Of a stretch of DNA of 64,000 nucleotides, positions 29,439 to 38,841 are shown piece by piece. The stretch lies in contig NZ_LPUF01000003.1 in the NCBI RefSeq assembly GCF_002072955.1, positions 372,001 through 436,000 of the forward strand, read 5' to 3'. The translations under genes and the position numbers were made by a program. The first letter of the stretch is position 1; the number at the start of each line of letters is the position of its first letter. Under the pieces are notes generated by a model that saw only the letters and a program-made list of their open reading frames with translations, did no database searches and was not told the DNA's origin. The stretch is from Methyloprofundus sedimenti (GTDB lineage Bacteria > Pseudomonadota > Gammaproteobacteria > Methylococcales > Methylomonadaceae).

Positions 29439-31145
29439 ATGCGAAATAAGTTTAGTGCAGTTTTAACAAGCTGTCTGATGGTTTCTGGGGGGTTGATTTC
29501 CGCTCCAGTCATTGCCGTCGAAAAGCCCAACATCCTGTTCATCATGGGTGATGATATTGGTATTATGAATGTGGGTGCCTACCATCAGGGCTTAATGGTA
29601 GGCGAGACGCCTAATATCGACCGCCTTGCCAAAGAAGGCGCGAAGTTCATGACCTATTATGCCGAACAGAGCTGTACGGCTGGGCGTACCGCTTTTTTTA
29701 CCGGGATGCATCCGTTACGGGCGGGCATGGTCATGCCGCAGCTGCCAGGTGCCACCAGTTCGCTATTGCCGGGCACCCCGGCACTGGCGAAATTCCTGCT
29801 AGACCTGGGCTACAACACCGGCGAATTCGGCAAAAACCACCTCGGTGATAAATCGGCATCGCTGCCAACCGCTCACGGCTTTCAGGAATTCTGGGGCTAC
29901 CTGTATCACCTCGATGCCATGCAGGGGGTGAGCTTCCCGGATATCAACAGCTCCCCGACCGCTCAGACCGTTGTTCCGCCCTGTGAGAACACGCCGGTTA
30001 AAGGTCTCAAGTCGGTTCCCGGTGCTGTGAACCCGAAGACCGCGCTTTGCATGACACCGCCACGGCCGGTTATCCATTGCACGTCCAAGGATGGCACTGA
30101 GAAAAACCAGAGCTGTAAGGACGAAGGGCCGCTGACACTGGAACGTTCCAAGATCGTGGACGAGGAAATTTCCTCTCAGGTCATTGACTTCCTCGACCGC
30201 AATGACCCCAAGAAAACCAACAAGCCATTCTTCGTCTGGTATAACCCGGCGCGCATGCACATTACTACCATGTTCTCAGACAAGTACATGGACATGCTGG
30301 GCGTGAAGGGCGGCAAAGACTGGGGTATCAACGAAGTCGGCATGAAGCAGATGGATGACAACATCGGCTACGTGTTTAAAAAGCTGGAGGACATGGGCCA
30401 GCTCGACAATACTATCATCGTCTTCACCACCGACAACGGCGCCGAGACGATCACCTACCCGGACGGCGGTGTCACGCCTTTCAGGGGCGGCAAGCTGACC
30501 ACCTGGGAAGGCGGCATGCGCGCGCCGATGCTCGTGCGCTGGCCGGAGCACATCAAGGCCGGCACGCATCCTGACCAGATATTTTCCTCTCTGGACTGGG
30601 TGCCCACCCTGGTTAATATCGCCGGCGGGCCTTCGGGCGATGGGCTGAAGAAGGAGATTGAGGCCGGCAAGTACCCCGGCATCATCAAAACCACGCTAGA
30701 CGGTGTCGACCAGCGGGCTTATCTGGAAGGCAAGGCCGATTCAGCACGCGACACGTTCTTCTACTACACCGGCGCACAACCTTCGGCGGTGCGGTACAAA
30801 AACTGGAAGTTCTACTACACGATGGTGTCTTCCAATGCGCTGGATGCGTTCGATGACGCAAGCACCTATCACTGGACCCAGATCAACAACCTCAAACGTG
30901 ATCCCTTTGAGAGGACTGTGGCGTCGGCTGAAGGTAGCCTGCTGGCCTACGGCGGTGCACTGGCCGCCCCGAGCACCGCGTTTATCTATGACTGGAATAT
31001 GCTCCCCATCGGGCAACTGCTGTGGCTGAAGGAACTCGAGACGTATCGGGAATACCCGGCGCTACAGACTCCGGCGAGCTACAACCTGGATAATATAATC
31101 AAGTCGATGCAGGATACGAGACACATCAGCCACGCGGGTGACTAA
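29439..31145 (+). CDS. Arylsulfatase, exported
   Basis: A 568-residue type I sulfatase that hydrolyses sulfate esters. Signal peptide to about residue 26. Metal ligands appear in NILFIMGDDIG (Asp38, Asp39). The formylglycine site is Cys79 in CTAGR, a C-x-A-x-R variant that needs maturation by a formylglycine-generating enzyme (none seen here). GKNHLGD and the later FTTDNGAETITYPDG supply further metal-site residues. Base composition is clearly GC-richer than flanking genes, suggesting transfer. A related sulfatase follows 1.3 kb downstream with a HAD phosphatase between. Ribosome site AGGGAGAATGAA. Confidence 0.92.
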   Translation: MRNKFSAVLTSCLMVSGGLISAPVIAVEKPNILFIMGDDIGIMNVGAYHQGLMVGETPNIDRLAKEGAKFMTYYAEQSCTAGRTAFFTGMHPLRAGMVMPQLPGATSSLLPGTPALAKFLLDLGYNTGEFGKNHLGDKSASLPTAHGFQEFWGYLYHLDAMQGVSFPDINSSPTAQTVVPPCENTPVKGLKSVPGAVNPKTALCMTPPRPVIHCTSKDGTEKNQSCKDEGPLTLERSKIVDEEISSQVIDFLDRNDPKKTNKPFFVWYNPARMHITTMFSDKYMDMLGVKGGKDWGINEVGMKQMDDNIGYVFKKLEDMGQLDNTIIVFTTDNGAETITYPDGGVTPFRGGKLTTWEGGMRAPMLVRWPEHIKAGTHPDQIFSSLDWVPTLVNIAGGPSGDGLKKEIEAGKYPGIIKTTLDGVDQRAYLEGKADSARDTFFYYTGAQPSAVRYKNWKFYYTMVSSNALDAFDDASTYHWTQINNLKRDPFERTVASAEGSLLAYGGALAAPSTAFIYDWNMLPIGQLLWLKELETYREYPALQTPASYNLDNIIKSMQDTRHISHAGD

Positions 31146-31183
31146 CCAGTCCGCTTAAAGGATGTGATTTAGCAGTAATAGAA

Positions 31184-31215
31184 CGGGCGCCTGAAAAGGT
31201 CGCCCGCTTTTTTTT
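31184..31215 (+). terminator. Rho-independent terminator after the first arylsulfatase
   Basis: CGGGCGCCT (31184-31192) pairs with AGGTCGCCCG (31197-31206), followed by a run of eight T (31208-31215). It separates the first sulfatase from the HAD gene. Confidence 0.9.
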
Positions 31216-31291
31216 GGTGATTAACGCGGTATAGCCGCGTGTCTGAATTTCTATTAGACCACTCTGTATTCTATTGAACAGGAGAACAGCC

Positions 31292-32314
31292 ATGTTGATA
31301 TTCCGATTTTTTTCCAGATTCTCGCGGGGCCTGGCGCTGGGAATGCTGCTTGCATTCGGTGCGCAAGCGCAGGCCGATGCACTGCCTTCGTGGAACGATG
31401 GCGCCGCCAAACAGGCGATCGTCAATTTTGTGCAAACGACCACCAGGCAAGACAGCCCAGAGTTCGTGGCACCAGCCGAGCGTATCGCTACCTTCGACCA
31501 GGACGGCACGCTATGGGTCGAGCACCCGATGTATGCTCAGGTGATGTACTGTTTCGATCGTGTACCCGTGGTCGTGAAAGCGAAGCCCGAACTCGCTAAG
31601 GTGGAGCCGTTCAAGACGGTGTTGTCGGGCGATCACGAGGCGATTGCCAAGCTCTCGATGGACGATCTTTTCAAGATTCTCGCCGCCACCCTCACTGGCA
31701 TAAGTGTCGATGAGTTTAAAGCCCAGGCTCAACAGTGGCTCGACACCGCCAAAGACTCACGCTGGAAGCGACTGCATACCGAACTCACCTATCAGCCCAT
31801 GCAGGAAGTGCTGCAGTACCTGCGCGCCAACGGCTACAAGACTTATATTGTCACCGGTGGCGGCCAGGACTTTGTGCGTCTGTACTCGGAACGAACCTAC
31901 GGCATTCCGCCTGAGCAGGTCGTCGGTACTGCCGGTGGCACAAAGTACGGTTATGATAAAGAAGGCAAGCCATTTCTGACCAAGGAACCCAAGCTGCTGC
32001 TCAACGACAATAATGCCGGCAAGCCCGAGGGCATTCACCTGATGATAGGGCGCCGCCCGCATGCTGCATTCGGCAATTCCACCGGCGATCAACAGATGCT
32101 GGAATACACCAAAGCGGGCGAAGGTACGCGGCTATCGATGTTGGTGTTGCACGATGACGCCAAACGCGAGTATGCTTACGGACCGGCCCAGGGGTTACCC
32201 AATACTCACGTCGGCGCCCTCACTCAGACATTATACGACGAGGCGCAGAAACAGGGCTGGGTCGTTATCAGCATGAAAAAGGACTGGAAGCGGATTTTCG
32301 CATTTGAGCCGTGA
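31292..32314 (+). CDS. Exported HAD-superfamily phosphatase
   Basis: A 340-residue HAD hydrolase. The nucleophile motif is ATFDQDGTLW (DxDGT), motif II is the YIVTGGG block, and GNSTGDQQML is the acidic motif IV region. The N-terminus MLIFRFFSRFSRGLALGMLL followed by AFGAQAQA is a signal peptide. I chose the ATG at 31292 because CAGGAG lies just before it; a TTG at 31274 would place that site inside the gene. GC-rich like the flanking sulfatases. Likely a periplasmic phosphatase; substrate unknown. Its position between two sulfatases suggests a scavenging or ester-cleaving set. Confidence 0.85.
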   Translation: MLIFRFFSRFSRGLALGMLLAFGAQAQADALPSWNDGAAKQAIVNFVQTTTRQDSPEFVAPAERIATFDQDGTLWVEHPMYAQVMYCFDRVPVVVKAKPELAKVEPFKTVLSGDHEAIAKLSMDDLFKILAATLTGISVDEFKAQAQQWLDTAKDSRWKRLHTELTYQPMQEVLQYLRANGYKTYIVTGGGQDFVRLYSERTYGIPPEQVVGTAGGTKYGYDKEGKPFLTKEPKLLLNDNNAGKPEGIHLMIGRRPHAAFGNSTGDQQMLEYTKAGEGTRLSMLVLHDDAKREYAYGPAQGLPNTHVGALTQTLYDEAQKQGWVVISMKKDWKRIFAFEP

Positions 32315-32419
32315 CGCCTCGAGATCTCTGTTGGGTACTCCGAACAGGATGATGTTTACCTACCATATCTCGCGGTGTTTACCGCAGCTATACCTAAATT
32401 AAGTTAATGGAGACAAACA

Positions 32420-33978
32420 ATGCAACACAAAAAACTGGCGAGATATATCCCCACTCTGCTGACTACTTTTACCGCCCTGATTTTTGCGACTGGTCCGTCT
32501 CTGGCGGCAGAAAAGAAACCGAATATTCTCATCATCTGGGGTGACGACATCGGGGGCTTCAACATCAGCGCCTACAACCAGGGCATGATGGGTTACAAAA
32601 CGCCTAACATCGACCGTATCGCTCATGAAGGCGCACTGTTCACCGACTGGTATGCTCAGCAGAGTTGTACTGCCGGTCGCGCCGCCTTTATCACCGGCCA
32701 GTCTCCCATCCGTACCGGTCTGACCAAGGTCGGTCTGCCGGGTGCACCGGAAGGCATGCAAAAAGAAGACCCCACTATCGCCGAACTGCTTAAAGCACAA
32801 GGTTATGTGACCGGCCAGTTTGGTAAGAATCATTTGGGCGACCTCGACGATATGCTGCCGACTAATCACGGTTTCGATGAGTTTTACGGTAACCTCTATC
32901 ACCTGAACGCCGAGGAGGAGCCAGAGTATGCCGACTATCCGAAAGACCCGGAGTTCAAGAAGAAATTCGGCCCGCGCGGTGTCATTCATAGTTACGCTGG
33001 CGGCAAGATTGAAGACACTGGGCCGCTGACCAAAAGCGCATGGAGACGGTGGACGATGAAATCACCAAGGCGGCGCTTGGCTTCATGGACAAGGCTCATA
33101 AGGACGGAAAGCCCTTTTTCTTGTGGTGGAACGCTACCCGCATGCACATCTTTACCCACCTCAAACCAGCGTCCGATGGTAAGACCGGACTTGGAATCTA
33201 TGCCGACGGCATGGTCGAACACGACGGTCATGTCGGTCAGTTGCTCGACAAGCTCAAGGAGCTGGGCATCGAAAATAATACGATAGTCATGTATTCCACC
33301 GACAACGGTGCCGAGGCGTTCACCTGGCCCGACGGCGGCACGACGATGTTCCGCGGCGAGAAGAATACCAATTGGGAAGGCGGCTACCGCGTGCCGACAG
33401 TCATCCGTTGGCCTGGCGTCATCAAGCCCGGTACGATCATTAATGATATCGGTGCGCATGAAGACATGCTCCCGACTCTGCTGGCCGCTGCAGGTGATAC
33501 CACGGTCAAGCAGGATCTTCTGAAGGGTAAGGTCGTTGGCGACAGAACCTTCAAGGTGCATATCGATGGCTACAATCTGCTGACTGCACTCAAGGGTAAG
33601 GAGCCATGGCCACGGCATGAGTTCCTCTATTGGACCGATGACGGCAGTGTGGCGGCGCTACGCTACGACAACCTCAAGATTACTTTCCTGAAACAGAACA
33701 CCCACGGACTGCAGGTCTGGCTGCACCCCTTCGAGGAGCTGCGTGCGCCGATGGTGACCAACCTGCGCATGGATCCATTTGAGCGCGCCGAGTATGAGGC
33801 CATGGGCTATGATCGCTGGTTCCTCGAGCACATGTGGACCATCGCTCCGGCAGCAAGTTACGTTGGTAAGTGGCTGCAGAGCTTCCGCGACTTTCCGCCC
33901 CGGCAGAAGCCTGGCAGCTTCAACCTCAATCGCGTAATGGAGGCGGTAACGACCGGTGCAACGGGCACAGGTAAGTGA
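32420..33978 (+). CDS. Second arylsulfatase, split by a one-base frameshift
   Basis: Paralogue of the sulfatase at 29439, with signal peptide (cut near SLAA), metal ligands in [10 protein letters not shown], formylglycine site Cys83 in CTAGR, GKNHLGD and [15 protein letters not shown]. The frame breaks after GPLTK (A run 33032-33035). Adding one A gives [20 protein letters not shown] and joins the second open frame (33040-33978), for a total of about 519 residues. Either a homopolymer indel in the assembly or recent inactivation. Ribosome site GGAGAC. Confidence 0.88.
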
Positions 33979-34315
33979 CGCGCTTATAGAAACGGAAGTA
34001 ACAAACAGAAAAAAAACAGAGAGTCGAGTGGACTTTTCTCAAGACCACACGGAATGATCCTCTAGGAAATGTCACCATTGTTATACTTCGTGCGGTCATG
34101 GATACGGTTGTATAACAAGTTGATTTGAGTCGAGAGCAAAACGTTGCAACATAAGCGCGCCACTATTTTTCGCGAAAGCTGCGACGAGGACCGTCCCGTC
34201 ACCGCAGCGAAAAACTACGTGGCGTCTATGCCTGCGGCGGCCTGCTTCCGTGCCGCTTTGCCATACTATCGCAAGCTCGGCACTGGCTTCGCAGTACTAC
34301 CACAAATGATGATAT

Positions 34316-34380
34316 GGACTCCTCTCCCTCCTTCGGTGTCATAATGCACCAAAGAGTAATAACGGAATACAGAGGAGTCC
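34316..34380. repeat. 10-bp inverted repeat beside a start-like signal
   Basis: GGACTCCTCT (34316-34325) and AGAGGAGTCC (34371-34380) are exact inverse complements. The right arm also acts as a strong ribosome site before an ATG at 34384 whose frame (MNNNLIVLDRITG) is cut off by the small element starting at 34414. The preceding 33979-34315 holds no recognisable gene. Confidence 0.5.
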
Positions 34381-34413
34381 GACATGAATAATAACCTCAT
34401 TGTTTTAGATAGA

Positions 34414-34587
34414 ATAACTGGTGCCAGCGTAAACTTAAATTATTTATTTACTTTTTCCTTCCGCCAACCAACAGGTCTGCCCATTTTTTTGTTGCCATCC
34501 TCCGCCCTGATAAGCTCTTGCTTTGTCTAAGTTGAATAATTTGAGAGAGTATAATAGAAACTTTAAGTTTACGCTGACCCCAGTTAT
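34414..34587. mobile_element. 174-bp MITE-like element with 26-bp terminal inverted repeats
   Basis: Positions 34414-34439 and 34562-34587 are inverse complements at 24 of 26 bases (ends ATAACTGG...CCAGTTAT, with a perfect 15-bp inner part CAGCGTAAACTTAAA). Inside, the minus strand encodes a basic tail ending GRPVGWRKEKV, as at the C-terminus of REP-associated (Y1) transposases. The same tail and flank recur in the decayed transposase at 46258-46548, so this is probably a non-autonomous derivative. It truncates a short reading frame that begins at 34384. Confidence 0.65.
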
Positions 34588-34674
34588 ATTCCGTGGAAAT
34601 GGTTTTGTGGAAGCAAGTATTAGCCGCTCCCACAAAATAAGTCCATTATCCAAGTAGAGAATACACTTGCACGA

Positions 34675-35144
34675 TTATTTTACTTGGTAACCACGCCCTT
34701 CAAGGCACGCCGAATAAGCTCGGCTATAACCATCACTTAATTGTGCTATTGAAGCTTGCTGTTGCTGAGCTTGAGCCTGTTGCTGTTGGCGAACATTAGA
34801 GTTTCTTGCTGCTCGCCCGATACCACCCGTAGCCGCACCTATAGCCGCACCTTTACCCGCATCGCCCCAATCGCGGCACCAGCTGCTGCACCTCTTGCCG
34901 CTCCACGAATTGCACGAGGTTGGCCTGCTGTTGATCCACTCGATGCTTGTGGCGGATTCATCGGGTCATAACCCGCTTGCCCTTTAGCCCAAACATAGCA
35001 ATCATATTTATCTTTTTCCTGTTGCTGAGCTGTTTGCCCTTTCGACGGATAAATAAAAGGTTCAGCGGCTTGTATACTCGCTGCCATGCCATACAATAAA
35101 GCACCTGAAGTTAAAAATGAGATTAAATGCATTTTTTTTATCAT
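34675..35144 (-). CDS. Glycine-zipper (YMGG-like) protein, frameshifted
   Basis: Signal peptide (SGALLYGMAASIQA), then a YPSKGQTAQQQEKDKYDCY motif, a Gly/Ala zipper (AIRGAARGAAAGAAIGA), a Gln-rich stretch and a C-terminal YSACLEGRGYQVK. In the given sequence the frame stops early (101 residues, 34839). Inserting one base near 34858-34864 restores GAAIGAATGGIGRAARNS and the remaining ~50 residues, for about 156 in total. Probably an envelope protein. Its ATG overlaps the upstream DUF4136 gene by 4 bp. Confidence 0.75.
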
Positions 35145-35686
35145 TTGAAGATACCTTTACTTGTTAAATTTTTGAACATTTTACTAATGGCATAATCTAA
35201 ACGCTCACGCGCAATATCAGCCTGAAATGTTTTGGCAATATCTGCCCGTGCACTGCCCAACCAAACCACATAACCTGTTTGCATATCAACGAGTGCCACA
35301 ACTAATGCGCCTTTAGGTACATTCTCCAAAACAATAGTTTCTGTTTCTGGATTTACCTTTAACTGCATGGCATCCATATCTACACCCAGAAAATAAGCAA
35401 CACCCAAATCAGCATCGTCCTTTACGCCAAAAATATTATTTTTACGTAATTCACGATCGATTAAATATTTAATATCACCCGCCAAGTCAACCTCTGTAGG
35501 CTGCCATTTTTCTTCCGGATCATTCAAAACGCTCGAAGCACCGATCCAGACATAAGAATGATAGGCCGCCAGGTTAACTTTAGAATCAGATTCTGTTTCG
35601 ACTTTGATATCCTGTGTTGAAACAGTGCTACAAGCCGTTAATAAACTAAATACCAGTACCCCAAAAAGGGTTAAAAATTTTTGCAT
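35141..35686 (-). CDS. DUF4136 lipoprotein
   Basis: A 181-residue lipoprotein with lipobox LLTAC (Cys19). The body matches DUF4136: AAYHSYVWIG near residue 45, IKYLIDRELRKNNIF, and the C-terminal VALVDMQTGYVVWLGSARAD. Outer-membrane or periplasmic, function unknown. Coupled by a 4-bp overlap to the glycine-zipper gene and downstream of a DUF1254 remnant, a set often seen together. Confidence 0.8.
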   Translation of the reverse strand: MQKFLTLFGVLVFSLLTACSTVSTQDIKVETESDSKVNLAAYHSYVWIGASSVLNDPEEKWQPTEVDLAGDIKYLIDRELRKNNIFGVKDDADLGVAYFLGVDMDAMQLKVNPETETIVLENVPKGALVVALVDMQTGYVVWLGSARADIAKTFQADIARERLDYAISKMFKNLTSKGIFK

Positions 35687-35727
35687 AAATTTCTCCTAAA
35701 ATATTAAATAAATAACAAAGTAAAATA

Positions 35728-36107
35728 CTATTTTACCAATTCAAAATCACTTGGCTTCCAGGTCTGATCAAACCAAGCCTGCTCTCGCCTATAAAGGCAC
35801 AGCAGAACATTGTAGCTTTTACTCGGCATCTTTTGAATCCAATTACCCTCATGACCTTTGGGCGCTTTAGGCCCAAACCACATAATATAAGGACCATCGG
35901 CATTTGGCTGCACAGATGGGTTATTACTATCCAGACCTGCTAACTTCTGATCGGTTTCAAGCATGGAGCGCGTTTGACCATCATAAACCATAAATGACCA
36001 GAAATTATTTGCCGGAACGGGCCCTGGTAAAGTCACGCTATAAGTCTTACCTCCTTCAAGATAATGACCTGCCGAATCATGTGCAGCAATCCCACTCCCA
36101 CTGGGCT
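35728..36107 (-). pseudogene. C-terminal remnant of a DUF1254/DUF1214 protein
   Basis: Only the last ~125 codons remain, open from just after an in-frame TAG near 36108: GIAAHDSAGHYLEGGKTYSV followed by TLPGPVPANNFWSF, YDGQTRSMLETDQ, WFGPKAPKGHEGNW and TWKPSDFELVK, all characteristic of the C-terminal DUF1214 domain. The N-terminal DUF1254 half (several hundred residues in intact proteins) is missing. A deletion relic, 41 bp upstream of the DUF4136 gene. Confidence 0.8.
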
Positions 36108-36682
36108 AAATACTTTGTACATAAGTTTTTTCTATTATCTACTAACTACATTAAAAATTATCAGCTGGATACACGCTGAGTTCATACCCTAAAAATATGC
36201 CCATAAGAATACATTGTTTCCAGCCATAATAAACAAAAGAACACCTATAATTAATACGGCTATCCACTTAAAACGAGACAGATTAAAAATCTATAGGGCG
36301 TGACTTTAGCCCGCTAATGACAATCACCTGCGCTAAAGGCGAGCTGAAGCCACGCACTACAAGTATAACTAATGTTCCGCCTTAAATGAGGGAAGTACGG
36401 AGTCAAGGGAAGTACGGAGTCAGATCTATGGGTAAGGCCAGCGAGTATGTTTCTTGATGTGGTTGAACGTGATGAGAAACGGTTTCAGCGATTTGAATTT
36501 TTAGGGGATTCTATCGCTGATATTGAATGAGATATTGGATTGCTATAAACGACGCACGTCACCATAAAGAATGGCGGCGTAAACTTAGTTTATAAATCAA
36601 GTTGGCTGTCCCCTTGAAGTTCTTACCCAGAATTTCTTACCTAAAAATAAGTAACAGTTTATGCCGCTATTTCTAGGTGGCA
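36108..36682. other. Non-coding decayed stretch with repeat scraps
   Basis: No intact gene. It holds a palindromic scrap around 36290-36360 (GGGCGTGACTTTAGCCCGC, echoed at about 47230 and 48310), a tandem GGGAAGTACGGAGTCA pair (36394-36422), a short plus-strand frame reading FLDVVERDEKRFQRFEFLGD (about 36450-36527) that may be a transposase scrap, and GCGTAAACTTAG near 36578 resembling the ends of the MITE at 34414. Confidence 0.4.
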
Positions 36683-37000
36683 TTAAGACCATAAATTTGT
36701 AGAGGGCATTATGTAGAACTCGCCCGCGTTGCCTGCACTCTGTAAGTCTTTTAAGATTTGTTCGTATAAATCGCCAAACAAATGCCGCTCTTGTGAGTCG
36801 GTAAAGTCAATTTCATTGAGTTTGTTAATCACCTGGCGTAACAGCGTGCCATTTTTCATGTAGTTAAAGGCATCGCTAAACGCTTCTTTAACGACAAAAC
36901 CACGCGTGCAACCAAGGGGGGAGGTCTTGTATTGTGCATTCTTTGGTTTTAATTCCGTATATTTTTTATCTAACAATCCCATCTTTAATCTCCTTATCAA
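36683..37000 (-). pseudogene. Duplicated internal fragment of hsdM
   Basis: Codons for RGFVVKEAFSDAFNYMKNGT through LQSAGNAGEFY reproduce HsdM residues ~102-165 (present intact at 40965-41155) with identical protein sequence but around a dozen base differences, mostly synonymous. Both ends are unrelated sequence (MGLLDKKYTELKPKNAQYKT before; IMPSTNLWS after). It lies 6 bp after hsdS on the same strand. Likely the scar of recombination with a second, diverged type I locus rather than a fresh copy. Confidence 0.85.
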
Positions 37001-37006
37001 TAATGC

Positions 37007-38716
37007 TTAATTTATTGCCTGTTCGACGATGGTATCGGCGAGGTGGAGTTGGGTGGTTTGGGCTTGGCTGAGGCGGGTTTTTAGTTGGTCGCATAGAGTC
37101 ATTAGTTCATCGGCTTTTTTTACTATGCGGTGTTGTTCGGCTAGTGGTGGAAAAGGCACAGGTACTTTTTTAAGCTTACTTGCTTTTATCCCTCCTGCTG
37201 CTGAGCCTGTCTGATTGTCTTTAATAATATCTTGAAACTGTTGTGACATAAGTACATACAAAAAAAACGTTGTATCAAATTTCATAAAGGGCTGAAAACA
37301 AATAGTTCTTTGAGCTAACGCAAATTCATATTCTAGTTCTACAAGGCTCACAAAACCCATTGTATGTCCTTCCGTGACAAATAAAATGTCACCAATTTGA
37401 GGAAAGCCTCTGACCATCCAACTTTTATATAGTTCTTCACTTATATATTCTATTGGGTCATTCTTAATAAAACCCATTCTAATGTTTTTTGCCGTTATAA
37501 TTCGCTTTCCTTTATCTGACTTCGCAGGGTTTTTTCCTCTATAGTCAATGAATTTAAATAAATCTTGGAGTTCAATTTTTGACCATTGTTTGGGGTATGA
37601 CCAATCACAATTTTCTCTGATTATATTATCTACGGAGAGGCTCTTCTTGATTTTCTTATCTTTAATTAACTGCTCTTTTTCAGCGGCTATTTTTTTCAGT
37701 AATACGGACGCGGGTTCGTCGTTGGGGTTTTGTGGGACGAGTTTGCCTATAACCGCGAGTTGTAAGACGGTTTGTTTTAGCTGGTCGATGCTGTGCTCTG
37801 TGGTGAACAGGGTATCGAAGTGTGCGGCGATTCTTGTCCAGCTTTGATTAAAGGCTGCTGTATTTTCGCTGCTGGTCAGTGTGGCCAGCAGGGTTTCCAC
37901 TAAGGTTTGATGGGCGGTGATGCTGTTTTCGGTTTGTTGCTCTAACTGATCACACAAAGCCATAAGTTCATCGACTTTGGCGACGATGCGGTATTGTTCT
38001 TTAAACGGAGGAACTGCAAATAGTCCTTCTCTTAATGATTTCGTGTCTAAATGTGGTATTGCTGCTCCTTTCATTGAGCTATTGAGCCGCTGAAAAGCTT
38101 GTCTGAAAAAAAGCTTAACATACACTTGTATATACGTTGGCGTTTCTATGATTGCAAGTGTAGATCCAATTACGCCATCTTTTCCATCAAGAACTAAGCC
38201 GCTACGAGAGCCATCGCATACAACTAAAATATCCTTATTGGTTGATCTAGGACATTTTTCATCGTCCGTATATCTAAGTATATTGCCTCTATCTAATGCT
38301 TCAATATCTAGGTAAGGGGAACCAATATTATTTTCGGATAAATTTTTTGGTTTTTTCCCTTTTGTTAAAGTAAATAAATCAATATTTTTACTCCACTCCC
38401 ATCCATCAGGCAATTCAAACGGCTTTTCATCCTCACCAATCTCAGGCAGGGCTTTAGACGGTTTAATCTTTTTATCTTTAATTAATTGCTCTTTTTCAGC
38501 TGCAATTCTTTTCAGCAATACCGATGCAGGTTCATCATTGGGATCTTGCGGTACTAATTGTCCGCGCACTGCCAGTTCCAAAATCAACTCACGCAGTTTT
38601 TTAATGCCGGTCAGTTCTATTTTTTTATTACTGCCACGTCCTTGTGATGAGCGTTTTTTGATGGCGGATGTCCAAATATCAATATATTCTGTTATTAATG
38701 TGTGAGTATCAGCCAT
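37007..38716 (-). CDS. hsdS: Type I restriction enzyme specificity subunit (HsdS)
   Basis: A 569-residue DNA-recognition subunit with two target-recognition domains. TRD1 spans about residues 100-255 (PFELPDGWEWSK ... PPFKEQYRIVAKVDELMALC) and TRD2 about 365-545 (ENCDWSYPKQWSK ... FPPLAEQHRIVKKADELMTLC). Each is preceded by the same conserved helix block, LVPQDPNDEPASVLLKRIAA (about 55) and LVPQNPNDEPASVLLKKIAA (about 320). The duplicated blocks allow domain exchange by recombination. Partner of HsdM and HsdR encoded upstream on the same strand. Confidence 0.92.
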   Translation of the reverse strand: MADTHTLITEYIDIWTSAIKKRSSQGRGSNKKIELTGIKKLRELILELAVRGQLVPQDPNDEPASVLLKRIAAEKEQLIKDKKIKPSKALPEIGEDEKPFELPDGWEWSKNIDLFTLTKGKKPKNLSENNIGSPYLDIEALDRGNILRYTDDEKCPRSTNKDILVVCDGSRSGLVLDGKDGVIGSTLAIIETPTYIQVYVKLFFRQAFQRLNSSMKGAAIPHLDTKSLREGLFAVPPFKEQYRIVAKVDELMALCDQLEQQTENSITAHQTLVETLLATLTSSENTAAFNQSWTRIAAHFDTLFTTEHSIDQLKQTVLQLAVIGKLVPQNPNDEPASVLLKKIAAEKEQLIKDKKIKKSLSVDNIIRENCDWSYPKQWSKIELQDLFKFIDYRGKNPAKSDKGKRIITAKNIRMGFIKNDPIEYISEELYKSWMVRGFPQIGDILFVTEGHTMGFVSLVELEYEFALAQRTICFQPFMKFDTTFFLYVLMSQQFQDIIKDNQTGSAAGGIKASKLKKVPVPFPPLAEQHRIVKKADELMTLCDQLKTRLSQAQTTQLHLADTIVEQAIN

Positions 38717-38764
38717 TATTGATAAGCTCCACCGCTAACACATGGAAAAAAGAAATTTGGTTTT

Positions 38765-38841
38765 ACCATGAAGCGCATGAAGGACTTGAAGTTAAAAAAA
38801 CGGATGCCTTTCACTTCATTATCTTCCTGCCCTTCATGGTG
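38765..38841 (+). repeat. CATGAAG palindromic repeat, copy between Fic gene and hsdS
   Basis: Begins ACCATGAAGCGCATGAAGGA and ends CCCTTCATGGTGAGC, with the core CTTGAAGTTAAAAAA. Same family and orientation as the array at 41503-42030 and the copy at 42461. Confidence 0.85.

Noticed and set aside
29799-31016. Several long minus-strand frames across the first arylsulfatase and neighbouring genes
   Set aside because: Antisense shadows typical of GC-rich coding sequence; the plus-strand sulfatase motifs are clear.
34144-34344. 66-residue plus-strand frame after the second arylsulfatase
   Set aside because: TTG start, no ribosome site, no homology recognised; likely chance in GC-rich sequence.
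34444-34653. 69-residue minus-strand frame
   Set aside because: It spans the inverted-repeat element and only its tail resembles a transposase C-terminus; not a gene.
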